In this document: positions 1-8,249 of the stretch, piece after piece
Layout: each line of letters begins with the position of its first letter
Numbering within the stretch: position 1 is the stretch's first letter
DNA from: Deltaproteobacteria bacterium
GTDB taxonomy: Bacteria; Desulfobacterota; Desulfobulbia; Desulfobulbales; Desulfocapsaceae
Assembly (NCBI GenBank): GCA_024280265.1
Contig: JAJRQL010000087.1
Span: 1 to 39,867, forward strand
Length of the DNA stretch: 39,867 bases
Reading direction: 5' to 3'
Translations under genes and position numbers: made by a program
Notes under the pieces: model-generated
The model's database searches: none
The model's input: the letters and a program-made list of their open reading frames with translations, nothing else
Told to the model about the DNA's origin: nothing

Positions 1-66
1 AATCAGGTTGATATCAATGAACAGATAGGTCAAGATGGATGTATCTTCGATGACATCCCGTTCTGA
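1..66 (+). CDS. Possible C-terminal tail of a gene cut by the window edge
   Basis: Frame 1 is open from the first base and ends at TGA (64-66), giving a 21-residue acidic tail finishing ...DDIPF. It would converge on pabBC, which ends at 256. The opposite strand is also open through the edge in one frame, so coding is not certain. No family can be assigned from so few residues. Confidence 0.3.
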   Translation, partial: NQVDINEQIGQDGCIFDDIPF

Positions 67-255
67 CCTGTCAGGGCAAAAGACCCTTCAGGGCATACGT
101 CCTTATTTAAGCAAATCTTTTTTCTCAGACGATGCGTAGTACCTTCCTTCTGCTGTCGAACTGCAGAAGCGGCAAAACACCATATCTTGCAGAATAAACA
201 AATTAACACAACAAATCAAAGATTGATATTTCAAGCATTAGGAGCCCCCACCAAC
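67..255. other. Intergenic region with one hairpin
   Basis: Short non-coding stretch between the left-edge tail and the end of pabBC. The only structure I see is an inverted repeat at 147-169 (CTTCTGC, 9-nt loop, GCAGAAG). It has no T-tract on either side, so it is not a clear intrinsic terminator. Confidence 0.4.
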
Positions 256-2178
256 TCAGGGTTCAACAAGCCGCACCTGAACAATCCCCCGTACGGAGTT
301 ACAGCAGAAAAGAGCTTTTGCCCGCCGAATATCCTCAAGACTGAGTATCTTTTCCTGAACCTCAGGAAAAGGTTTGGAGAGAATCTCTGCTCGCATGGTA
401 CCTGCAAGCAGTCCTGAAGAAACCGGTGGTGTATAATAAGTACTACCTATATATACTATCAGATTTGTGATACACCCTTCTGTGATTTCAGAACGCTCAT
501 GTTGGAAAATCAGATCAAACAGAGCTTGCTCCCCCGCACGTTCAAATTCCCTGCTAAACAGGGCGCGCTCAGTGGTTTTGTGATAAAACCATACCAGAGA
601 AGAATCCACTTTGTACGGAGAGAGAGCAACAGCCGGCAGCCCATCATGGCTTGCAGGCGGAGATTGCGGCAAAACCTGACGCTGTGGAGCACCACATACC
701 CTGGTTGTAATTTCCACCTCCCCATCTTTTGCAAGTGTCAGCCGAACCAACTGGTAATCAGAGGCCCTGTGTTCAGCAGGTTCTACGCAGTCCAATGCGT
801 TCAGGATCGTATCGGCCGAGAAATTAAAGCTGAAATAACAGGCTGATTTTCTGAGTCGATCAAGATGGTAATCCAGTAGATAGTATTCATTCTGCGGATT
901 TCTGAGCAGTGTTTCCAGCAATACAAACTCCGGAATGGATTTTGTCAGGAAATCCGCCTTTAACAGACATTCCTGCCACTCCTGTTCCGGTACGGAATCG
1001 TGAACTATGCCTGACCCTATCCCCATTTCTCCACTGTTTCCGTTCAAACGGACTGTGCGTATAGGAACATTGAATATACCGGTCCCATCTGGAGCTAAAT
1101 ATCCTGCAGCACCAGTATACACACCTCTTGGAGCCAGCTCGAGCTCCCGGATTATCTCCATGGTCCGGATCTTTGGTGCACCTGTAACAGAACCGCATGG
1201 AAAGAGGGCCTTTAAAACATCAAGTATAGGTACACGACTCAAAACCCTCCCATCTGTCACAGCCGAAACTGTGGATGTCATCTGAAGAACACTCTCAAAC
1301 CTCTCCACATCAAAAAGGGACTCCGTAACAACTGCAGTATCACCTAATTGTCGACAGAGTCGAGCCAGATCATTTCTGAGCAGATCAACAATCATCACAT
1401 TTTCGCTGCGATTTTTGTCATCCTGCCTCAGCAGCTCACCCTGTTGTTGGTCCTCCTCCCAGTCCCGCCCTCTTTTCATTGTACCTTTCATGGGACGAAC
1501 AAGGATACGATCCGTATCAATCTTAAAAAACAGCTCTGGTGAAAGTGAAAGAATATGTTCTTCGGCAAGGTGGATCATTGCCCCGTATGCCACTGACTGG
1601 TTACGACGCAAATTTCGGTAAAATGCCTCTGGGGATCCGGAAAAGTCAAACAGGAGCTTCAGGGTATAATTCACCTGATAGGTATCCCCTACTGTGATAT
1701 ATTCTTTTATCTTTGATATTGCCCTGAGATAGCTCTCCCGGTTCTGACTAAAACGAATATCATTCACTGTAAAATCGGATAATTCCTCTGTAGCCACAGC
1801 AATGGGAAAATCTGTTACTCCGCTTTTATGGTCATAAAAAAAAGGTCGCTCAAACACGCCGAAGGAAGCCAGTATCGTTTTTTTGTCAAGCAGATCCTGC
1901 GTCAGCAGATCCGCAAGACGGCTCTCCAGTAAATATCCGAACTCATAGCTCATCCAACCTGCCAGGTAGAAACCGGCTGCAAGAGTCTCCTCCATTTTAG
2001 AAACAAACTGCGACAAATCGTCCCCCACCCTGAAATCAAGCCTCTCCAGAGGCTGCACAAAAAGATAGGAGTACCTATTCACCGCATCGCTGCGTGCAGT
2101 ATCGAAAAAAACATACTCTTCCTCACTCTCCAATGCACTCAACAGGGAGTCCAGTTGCTTTTGTTTCAATGGATTCAT
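256..2178 (-). CDS. pabB: Aminodeoxychorismate synthase component I fused to aminodeoxychorismate lyase (PabBC)
   Basis: A 640-residue protein with two enzymes of p-aminobenzoate (folate) synthesis. Roughly residues 100-400 are a chorismate-binding domain, with the motifs GSVTGAPKIRTMEIIRE and GVYTGAAGYLAPDG typical of PabB/TrpE. The remaining C-terminal part is a class IV PLP fold: HKTTERALF carries the expected PLP lysine, followed by EITEGCITNLIV and GLLAGTMR. PabB converts chorismate and ammonia to aminodeoxychorismate; the PabC part would then release pyruvate to give p-aminobenzoate. The glutaminase subunit PabA is not in the window. The ATG at 2178 has GAGG four bases upstream. The gene stands alone and is divergent from the CBS gene. 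PabB-PabC fusions are known in many bacteria. TGA stop. Confidence 0.93.
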   Translation of the reverse strand: MNPLKQKQLDSLLSALESEEEYVFFDTARSDAVNRYSYLFVQPLERLDFRVGDDLSQFVSKMEETLAAGFYLAGWMSYEFGYLLESRLADLLTQDLLDKKTILASFGVFERPFFYDHKSGVTDFPIAVATEELSDFTVNDIRFSQNRESYLRAISKIKEYITVGDTYQVNYTLKLLFDFSGSPEAFYRNLRRNQSVAYGAMIHLAEEHILSLSPELFFKIDTDRILVRPMKGTMKRGRDWEEDQQQGELLRQDDKNRSENVMIVDLLRNDLARLCRQLGDTAVVTESLFDVERFESVLQMTSTVSAVTDGRVLSRVPILDVLKALFPCGSVTGAPKIRTMEIIRELELAPRGVYTGAAGYLAPDGTGIFNVPIRTVRLNGNSGEMGIGSGIVHDSVPEQEWQECLLKADFLTKSIPEFVLLETLLRNPQNEYYLLDYHLDRLRKSACYFSFNFSADTILNALDCVEPAEHRASDYQLVRLTLAKDGEVEITTRVCGAPQRQVLPQSPPASHDGLPAVALSPYKVDSSLVWFYHKTTERALFSREFERAGEQALFDLIFQHERSEITEGCITNLIVYIGSTYYTPPVSSGLLAGTMRAEILSKPFPEVQEKILSLEDIRRAKALFCCNSVRGIVQVRLVEP

Positions 2179-2265
2179 GCACCCTCTTCTATCAATTCAA
2201 GGAGGAATTTCAACTAAAAACGTCAAAAGATATGAGCACTCCCCTACAATGAAGTACCATTCAGC

Positions 2266-2294
2266 TTGCGCAGGAACTAAAAATATTCTATATT
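2266..2294 (+). promoter_or_regulatory. Candidate sigma70-type promoter for the CBS-PFOR pair
   Basis: TTGCGC at 2266-2271, a 17-nt spacer, then TATATT at 2289-2294. It lies in the divergent pabBC/CBS intergenic region, about 110 nt upstream of the CBS start. The -10 matches 5 of 6 consensus bases and the -35 matches 4 of 6. Prediction only. Confidence 0.45.
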
Positions 2295-2407
2295 ATGTGA
2301 TTCTGCGTAACTATTTCTGTATCAGATATTACACAAGCAGAGCTCCAATCTGTCAACACTGTCATTACACACTTTTTCTTATTACCTGCATTTTACAAGG
2401 AGGCCCT

Positions 2408-3088
2408 ATGTTAATTAAGGACTGGATGGCTACCACCATACTCACAGTGGACGCCAACACCTCGGTCATGCGAGCCGGAAGAACGATGAAAGACAATAAC
2501 ATCAGAAGATTACCTGTTGTCTCGCAAGGAAAACTTGCAGGTATCATCACCGATCGTGATCTCAAGGAGGCATCACCATCCTCTAAAACAGATATGGATC
2601 TGCATGAGATGTACTACCTTTTATCTGAGATGAAGGTAAAAGATGTCATGACAGAGACCCCCATTCGTCTCAAGCTTGACGATACCCTGGAAAAAGCTGC
2701 CCTTGTAATGCTGAATGAGAAAATTTCAGGCCTCGTCATTGTAGACGAAGATGAAAATCTGGTGGGCCTGCTCTCAGAGTCTGATGTCCTTCGCGGCTTT
2801 ATCCATGCCACCGGTATTCAGGATGGTGCTTTTCAGATTGTCATGGATATGTCTGACGCAGGAGGCTCTGTGTCACAACTCATTGATGTACTGCGCCAAA
2901 ACCGGGCCAGAGTACTTTCTATCCTCACCTCTTTCGATGATGCCCCAGCTGGATCTAAAAGGGTTTCTATACGTATTATGCCCTATAACGGAGAGGTGGA
3001 CGAACTGGTTAAAGAGCTTGAGGCAATGGAAGGATACACCATTGTCAGCCAGGGAATTGATGACTTAAAAAACCTGCCAAAAAAATAA
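2408..3088 (+). CDS. CBS-domain pair protein with C-terminal ACT-like region
   Basis: The ORF track starts at 2177, but the first 77 codons are low-complexity intergenic sequence. The ATG at 2408 is preceded by AAGGAGG with good spacing, giving 226 residues. Two CBS motifs are visible: IKDWMATTILTVDANTSV...RLPVV...GIITDRDL (about residues 2-55) and VKDVMTETPIRL...SGLVIVDED..LVGLLSESDVLRGF (about 77-140). The remainder (SVSQLIDVLRQNRARVLSI to the end) resembles an ACT-type ligand domain. CBS pairs usually bind adenosine nucleotides and regulate a partner. It is 59 nt upstream of PFOR on the same strand, so an energy-sensing role tied to pyruvate metabolism is plausible but inferred. TAA stop. 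Confidence 0.9.
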   Translation: MLIKDWMATTILTVDANTSVMRAGRTMKDNNIRRLPVVSQGKLAGIITDRDLKEASPSSKTDMDLHEMYYLLSEMKVKDVMTETPIRLKLDDTLEKAALVMLNEKISGLVIVDEDENLVGLLSESDVLRGFIHATGIQDGAFQIVMDMSDAGGSVSQLIDVLRQNRARVLSILTSFDDAPAGSKRVSIRIMPYNGEVDELVKELEAMEGYTIVSQGIDDLKNLPKK

Positions 3089-3147
3089 TACAACTGTACT
3101 TTAATAATTACTGAACACTACAGACAAACAACAAAGGAGAATCACCT

Positions 3148-6100
3148 ATGTCGAGGAAAATGGTCACTATTGATGGTAATCAGGCATGTACTCATGTTGC
3201 CTACGCCACCAGCGAAGTAATCACTATCTACCCCATCACACCTTCTTCACCAATGGCTGCAGAGGCTGATACCAAAGCCACCGCAAATCAGGAGAACATC
3301 TGGGGTTCCGTCCCGGTTGTAACCCAAATGCAGTCTGAAGGCGGTGTCGCAGGTTCCCTGCACGGGTCCCTCGCTACAGGTGTTCTCTGTACCACCTTCA
3401 CTGCATCGCAGGGTCTTCTCCTGATGATCCCCAATATGTATAAGATTGCCGGTGAACTCACTCCCACCGTGTTCCATGTAACAGCCCGTTCCATTGCTGC
3501 GCAGGGCCTCTCCATCTTTGGTGACCATGCAGATATCTACGCCGCCCGCCAGACCGGCTGGGGTATGCTCTGCTCCAAGAATGTTCAGGAATGTATGGAT
3601 ATGGCATTGATCGCCACCCAGGTGTCCCTGGCCTCCCGTATCCCTTTTATACACTTCTTTGATGGTTTCCGTACCTCCCATGAGATCCAGAAGATTGAGG
3701 AACTGACCAAAGACGATATGGCTGCATTGATTGATGAAGACCACATCATCGCCCATCGCAAGCGCGCCCTCACTCCTGACAGTCCCAGTATTCGTGGAAC
3801 CGCCCAGAATCCCGATGTCTATTTCACAGGACGTGAGACTGTAAATAAGTTTTATGCAGCCGCGCCCAAAATTGTTCAGGACACCATGGACAAATTTGCG
3901 GGCATCACCGGTCGTCAGTATCACCTCTTCGACTACTACGGTTCACCTGACGCAACAGACGTGATTGTGATGATGGCATCCGGTTGTGAGACTGTTTCCG
4001 CCACCATCGACCACCTCGTTTCCGAAGGAAAGAGTGTTGGCCTGGTTATTGTTCGCCTCTTCAGGCCTTTTGACTGCAAAGCGATGGTTAATGCCCTACC
4101 TTCTTCTGTTGAGCGCATCACCGTAATGGACAGAACCAAAGAACCAGGTTCTGCTGGCGAGCCACTCTACCTTGATGTTCGCGCTGTAGTTGGTGAGGCC
4201 ACCGAATCAAACACCTCCGCCTACCAGCCAATTATCCTTTCCGGACGTTATGGACTAGGTTCTGCCGAGTTCACCCCCACAATGGTTAAAGCCATTTTTG
4301 ACAACATGGAGTCTATGGCTCCCAAAAATCATTTCTGCGTTGGTCCAAATGATGATGTTACTGGGACCAGCCTTGATTATGATCCGGATTACTCCATCGA
4401 AGGTGATGACGTATATCGTGCCATGTTCTATGGTTTAGGATCTGACGGCACTGTTGGCGCCAACAAAAATACTATTAAAATCATTGGTACAGAGACCGAT
4501 AACTCGGCCCAGGGTTATTTTGTGTATGACTCCAAAAAATCTGGTTCCATCACCACCTCTCACCTGAGATTTGGCAAAAACCAGGTTGTTGCTCCTTACC
4601 TTATTAACAAGGCCAACTTCATTGCATGTCATAACTTCACCTTCCTTGATCAGTACGACATGCTCCGCAACCTTGAAGAGGGTGGTACTTTCCTTCTCAC
4701 CACCAGCTTTAATGCCAAGCAGATCTGGAAAGAACTGCCACGCAATGTGCAGAGAGACCTGATTAACAAGAAGGCAAACTTCTACATCATCGATGCTCTG
4801 TCCCTTGGCCAAACCCTTGGTCTTGGGGCCCGCATCAACATGATCATGCAAACCGCCTTCTTCCTTATCTCTGGAATCATCACTCAGGAAGAAGCCATCA
4901 CCGCCATTAAAAATGCCATCAAGAAAACCTATGGCAAGAAGGGTGACAAGGTAGTCAACATGAACTACGACGCCGTTGATGCTGCTGTAAAAAACATTGT
5001 CAAAGTAAAATTGGGCAAATCTGTTAACGGTCACGAGATGCCTCCCACCGTTCCTGAGTCTGCTCCTGACTTTGTTAAAAATGTCACGGCCAAAATGATT
5101 GAAGGTAAAGGTGACCAGGTGAAGGTTTCTGAAATGCCTAATGATGGAACCTGGCCGACTGCCACTACCCAGTATGAGAAACGTAACATTGGTGTTCATG
5201 TACCTGAGTGGCTTGAAGAAAACTGTATCCAATGTGGTCAGTGCTCTCTGGTTTGTCCCCATGCCGCAATTCGTATGAAACTCGGTAAGATAGTTCAGGC
5301 TCCCAAAAATTTCAAAACCATTCCTGCCGTTGGTAAAGCGTTTAAGGGTTCTGATTTTGCCATCCAGGTATTCACCGAAGATTGCTGTTCATGCACCCAG
5401 TGTATGGATGTGTGCCCCGGCAGGAAAGGCAAGAAAGCTCTGCAGATGGTTGCCAACAGTGAAACAATCCGTACCACTCAGGCCAAGAATGTGGCGTACT
5501 TTCTCGGTCTTCCTGAAGCTGCACCGTCTGATGTCAACCCTGCTACCATCAAGGGAAGCCAGCTTCTCCGTCCACTGTTTGAGTTCTCCGGAGCCTGTGC
5601 AGGCTGTGGTGAGACCCCATACATCAAACTTGTGACACAGATGTTTGGCGACAGAATGCTGATTGCCAACGCAACAGGATGTTCATCTATTTATGGTGGT
5701 AACCTGCCAACAACTCCATACTGTAAACGCGAAGACGGACGTGGACCCGCATGGGCCAACTCCCTGTTTGAAGATAATGCAGAATTTGGTCTTGGTATGC
5801 GGGCCTCTGCTTCCAAGCTTGGTGCCCAGGCTATCGAACTCCTGAACAAGGCAGTTGCAGAGAAACTAATCACCAAAAAGATGGCTGGTGATATCGCAAA
5901 AGCAACCCAAAAAAGCCAGACCGATATCGAGGCACAGCGTGATCGTGTTGCCAAGCTGAAAGCCAAACTGGAAGGAAGCAGCAATGTCATTGCCAAGCGT
6001 CTTCTTGGTTGTGCCGACTATCTTGTGAAAAAATCGGTATGGATCTTCGGCGGTGACGGTTGGGCCTATGACATCGGATATGGTGGACTTGACCATGTCC

Positions 6101-6687
6101 TTGCATCGGGCGAAAACGTAAATATTATGATCCTTGACACCGAGGTCTACTCCAATACCGGTGGCCAGATGTCTAAATCTACTCCACGTGCGGCTACCGC
6201 ACAGTTTGCAGCAGGTGGTAAGAAAATGCCAAAGAAAGATATCGGTATGATCTTCTCCACATACGGTAATGTTTATGTTGCCAAAATCGCCATGGGCGCC
6301 AACCCTACTCAGGTGGCAAAGGCCATTGCAGAAGCTGAAGCCTATGATGGACCATCACTCATCATTGCCTACTCACACTGCATCAACCATGGTATCGACA
6401 TGACCAAGGGTCTGCATCAGCAGAAGAAAGCAGTTGCCTGTGGTCACTGGCCTCTGTACCGCTACAATCCGGAACTGGAAGAAACCGGCAAGAATCCTCT
6501 GTCCATTGACTCTAAAGAGCCCACAATAAGCTTTGAAGAATATGCAATGGGCGAGAACCGCTACCGTATGCTGAAAATGATGAACCCTGAGCATACCGAT
6601 GAGCTTATGGAACAGTCTCAGAAAGACGTTACCAGGAGCTGGAAGTTCCTTAAGGCACGCGCTACATCACTCGACCCTGAGAAATAA
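3148..6687 (+). CDS. nifJ: Pyruvate:ferredoxin (flavodoxin) oxidoreductase, single-chain
   Basis: A 1179-residue homodimer-type PFOR, the normal length for the single-chain family. It oxidises pyruvate with CoA to acetyl-CoA and CO2, reducing ferredoxin or flavodoxin, or runs in reverse. The N-terminus has the substrate-domain signature YPITPSSPMAAEAD. A 2[4Fe-4S] ferredoxin-like domain is at about 690-760: CIQCGQCSLVCP and CCSCTQCMDVCP. A further cluster-binding CAGCG is at about 817. The thiamine pyrophosphate region GDGWAYDIGYGG plus DTEVYSNTGGQMSKSTP is at about 970-1015. All expected cysteines are present, so it should be active. The start has AAAGGAG at good spacing. The gene may be co-transcribed with the CBS gene and is followed by a multi-hairpin terminator region. 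Confidence 0.97.
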   Translation: MSRKMVTIDGNQACTHVAYATSEVITIYPITPSSPMAAEADTKATANQENIWGSVPVVTQMQSEGGVAGSLHGSLATGVLCTTFTASQGLLLMIPNMYKIAGELTPTVFHVTARSIAAQGLSIFGDHADIYAARQTGWGMLCSKNVQECMDMALIATQVSLASRIPFIHFFDGFRTSHEIQKIEELTKDDMAALIDEDHIIAHRKRALTPDSPSIRGTAQNPDVYFTGRETVNKFYAAAPKIVQDTMDKFAGITGRQYHLFDYYGSPDATDVIVMMASGCETVSATIDHLVSEGKSVGLVIVRLFRPFDCKAMVNALPSSVERITVMDRTKEPGSAGEPLYLDVRAVVGEATESNTSAYQPIILSGRYGLGSAEFTPTMVKAIFDNMESMAPKNHFCVGPNDDVTGTSLDYDPDYSIEGDDVYRAMFYGLGSDGTVGANKNTIKIIGTETDNSAQGYFVYDSKKSGSITTSHLRFGKNQVVAPYLINKANFIACHNFTFLDQYDMLRNLEEGGTFLLTTSFNAKQIWKELPRNVQRDLINKKANFYIIDALSLGQTLGLGARINMIMQTAFFLISGIITQEEAITAIKNAIKKTYGKKGDKVVNMNYDAVDAAVKNIVKVKLGKSVNGHEMPPTVPESAPDFVKNVTAKMIEGKGDQVKVSEMPNDGTWPTATTQYEKRNIGVHVPEWLEENCIQCGQCSLVCPHAAIRMKLGKIVQAPKNFKTIPAVGKAFKGSDFAIQVFTEDCCSCTQCMDVCPGRKGKKALQMVANSETIRTTQAKNVAYFLGLPEAAPSDVNPATIKGSQLLRPLFEFSGACAGCGETPYIKLVTQMFGDRMLIANATGCSSIYGGNLPTTPYCKREDGRGPAWANSLFEDNAEFGLGMRASASKLGAQAIELLNKAVAEKLITKKMAGDIAKATQKSQTDIEAQRDRVAKLKAKLEGSSNVIAKRLLGCADYLVKKSVWIFGGDGWAYDIGYGGLDHVLASGENVNIMILDTEVYSNTGGQMSKSTPRAATAQFAAGGKKMPKKDIGMIFSTYGNVYVAKIAMGANPTQVAKAIAEAEAYDGPSLIIAYSHCINHGIDMTKGLHQQKKAVACGHWPLYRYNPELEETGKNPLSIDSKEPTISFEEYAMGENRYRMLKMMNPEHTDELMEQSQKDVTRSWKFLKARATSLDPEK

Positions 6688-6696
6688 ATCCTCTCT

Positions 6697-6727
6697 CTGA
6701 GCTGACCTGGATTCCAGGTCAGCTCAG
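6697..6727. terminator. Hairpin 1 downstream of PFOR
   Basis: A 14-bp perfect inverted repeat around the 3-nt loop ATT (left arm ends CTGACCTGG, right arm begins CCAGGTCAG), starting 10 nt after the PFOR stop. A T-run begins about 8 nt later, so it is not a textbook terminator alone, but it would stabilise the 3' end of the PFOR transcript. Confidence 0.7.
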
Positions 6728-6735
6728 GAAGGTTG

Positions 6736-6761
6736 TTTTTTTCAGGTACTCCTGAAAAAAA
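6736..6761. terminator. Hairpin 2: A/T-armed stem between PFOR and the YkgJ gene
   Basis: Seven T plus CAGG, loop TACT, CCTG plus seven A: an 11-bp stem whose T-arm also supplies a T-run after hairpin 1. It abuts the 48-bp palindrome that follows. Confidence 0.55.
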
Positions 6762-6807
6762 CAAAAAAAGGGTATTGGAAGAATTCTTCCAATACCCTTT
6801 TTTTGTT
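6760..6807. terminator. 48-bp perfect palindrome, bidirectional intrinsic terminator
   Basis: Every base from 6760 to 6807 pairs with its mirror position around a central GAATTC. The core GGGTATTGGAAG and its complement are flanked by seven A on the left and seven T on the right, the layout of a terminator working in both directions. It separates convergent PFOR and the YkgJ-family gene, so both transcripts are expected to end here. Confidence 0.88.
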
Positions 6808-6843
6808 ACTCCCAACGACTGTTCAGCCATGAGGTCCTGTCTG

Positions 6844-7794
6844 TTACAGATCAGGATCGACCTCTTCACCTCTAGCCTTTTTAATCTCTTTATAATCACT
6901 GATGGATTGTGAGACTGAATCATCCTGACGCTGTTTGATCTCAGCAACTTTTTCCTCGATCTTATCCTGACGGATAGAAAGCCCCTCCGCACCGAAAAGA
7001 GCATTGGCAAGATACTTAAAAGAGAAAAGCATCAACTCAACGTCATCATTCTTGAGTTTTTCAAGGGTTTCATCGTCTATGATATAAGTGTCCAGGAAAG
7101 AACTCTCAAGGATGAACCTGCGAAAGTGATCCAGATCTGTTGAGGCCATAAAGAACATGCGCTTGGCCTGTTCAGAAAGAGCTGCCTGATGACCATAGGA
7201 TTTACGCCGCATAACCAGTCGTAACCAGTCCTTGTTCATCTCGTCACGAACATCAACTCCCTGGTCGGCACGCCACTCGGCAACAGTCCATTCCTTATCT
7301 TCAAGGAAGCCCTTACAATGATCCTCCTTCACAATAAAGAAAAATTTCTCTTCATCCTTGTGATCAGCACCTGCTCCCATGGAGCCCTGTCCCTCATGGA
7401 AATCAGCCATACCGACAGGATAGTAACGACACGCAGAAGGACGATCGGTATAAACAGTGCAGCCCTCGGGCGTCACAAATGGACATTTATTATCATCCTC
7501 ACGGAGTTTCAGCGCGACACCCGGCATATCTGTCTGTTCAAGATATACAGGAGTTGTATATTTCTCCAGAAATTCATGGGCAGGTATTTCAAGACGTTTC
7601 TTGAGCATTAAAATATCATAGGGAGTAAGAATGATCTTAATCCCACCGCAACAGGCGGTAAAACACTCCACACCGGGATAACAACGAAACTTAATCTTTG
7701 ACTCCAAGGTCAACTTCTGGGGAAGAATATTGGAAGGATTCAATCCCTTGCCAAATAATGTTTTTTCTTTTCCTGACATATTATGCTCACTCAT
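6844..7794 (-). CDS. YkgJ-family cysteine-cluster (putative metal-binding) protein
   Basis: The ORF opens at a TTG (7812), but the ATG at 7794 (MSEHNMSG...) has AGGTG upstream and is preferred, giving 316 residues. The N-terminal half carries the conserved cysteines of the YkgJ / CxxCxxCC family: RCYPGVECFTACCGG at about 40-50, then CPFVTPEGCTVYTDRPSACRYYPVG at about 100-120. The C-terminal half is charged and helical with no domain I recognise. The family is thought to bind zinc or an iron-sulfur cluster; its function is not established. It is a single gene with its own good promoter and converges on PFOR. TAA stop. Confidence 0.88.
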   Translation of the reverse strand: MSEHNMSGKEKTLFGKGLNPSNILPQKLTLESKIKFRCYPGVECFTACCGGIKIILTPYDILMLKKRLEIPAHEFLEKYTTPVYLEQTDMPGVALKLREDDNKCPFVTPEGCTVYTDRPSACRYYPVGMADFHEGQGSMGAGADHKDEEKFFFIVKEDHCKGFLEDKEWTVAEWRADQGVDVRDEMNKDWLRLVMRRKSYGHQAALSEQAKRMFFMASTDLDHFRRFILESSFLDTYIIDDETLEKLKNDDVELMLFSFKYLANALFGAEGLSIRQDKIEEKVAEIKQRQDDSVSQSISDYKEIKKARGEEVDPDL

Positions 7795-7868
7795 TGACAC
7801 ACCTTTTTTCAATAGTTATATCGTTATATCTCGTTATAGAGAAAAATTTCACTTTCGATAAAAAACAC

Positions 7869-7897
7869 ATAGTAAACACATAGCAGGTCAGTGTCAA
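7869..7897 (-). promoter_or_regulatory. Strong predicted sigma70-type promoter for the YkgJ-family gene
   Basis: On the minus strand: TTGACA at 7897-7892 (perfect), a 17-nt spacer, and TACTAT at 7874-7869. It lies about 75 nt upstream of the ATG at 7794. The leader contains short direct repeats built on GTTATA. Confidence 0.65.
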
Positions 7898-7956
7898 ACC
7901 TATTTCCCTTGAGGATTCCCGCATTTCAGTTTCCACTTAATTTTTAATCAATTTTG

Positions 7957-7985
7957 TTGCGGTTTAGAAAAAATATACGTATAGT
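7957..7985 (+). promoter_or_regulatory. Candidate promoter for the small ORF and PHP gene
   Basis: TTGCGG at 7957-7962, a 17-nt spacer, and TATAGT at 7980-7985 (5 of 6 matches to the -10 consensus; the -35 is poor). It is 46 nt upstream of the ATG at 8032, in the divergent region shared with the YkgJ gene. Confidence 0.4.
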
Positions 7986-8031
7986 CCGATTCCGTAATTT
8001 AACTATTTTCTTTTCTACCGGGATATGACGC

Positions 8032-8226
8032 ATGAAACTTTTTGTTCGCCCTGTTGATTTTTCCAGAGTTCATACCCTGGTATACCATCTCCCTGAAGGC
8101 CCAACTCTTTCTCTGCCACCTGATGGCATAGAGGAATTCCTTGAACTTGAGCTAAACATTGGTCATGTCTGTGATACTTCAGATATTGATGGGGTGGTTC
8201 ATTTCTTTCCCAAAGGCAATGCCTGA
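8032..8226 (+). CDS. Small hypothetical protein, 64 residues
   Basis: I do not recognise it. It is acidic and single-domain sized, beginning MKLFVRPVDFSR and ending in a glycine-valine-histidine stretch. It has no signal peptide, membrane segment or cysteine cluster. It sits 23 nt before the PHP phosphatase on the same strand and just after a plausible promoter, as a first gene of a two-gene transcript would. The ribosome-binding site (GGGA, 8 nt away) is weak. It overlaps no other gene. TGA stop. Confidence 0.55.
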   Translation: MKLFVRPVDFSRVHTLVYHLPEGPTLSLPPDGIEEFLELELNIGHVCDTSDIDGVVHFFPKGNA

Positions 8227-8249
8227 GCTATTATTCCTGGCGCGCTTCC

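Noticed and set aside
2177-2407. N-terminal extension of the CBS protein in the ORF track
   Set aside because: No homology-like sequence, and a much better start with AAGGAGG lies at 2408.
4435-5262. 275-codon minus-strand ORF inside PFOR, with 3247-3924
   Set aside because: Antisense shadows of a strongly conserved PFOR; no ribosome-binding site or recognisable domain.
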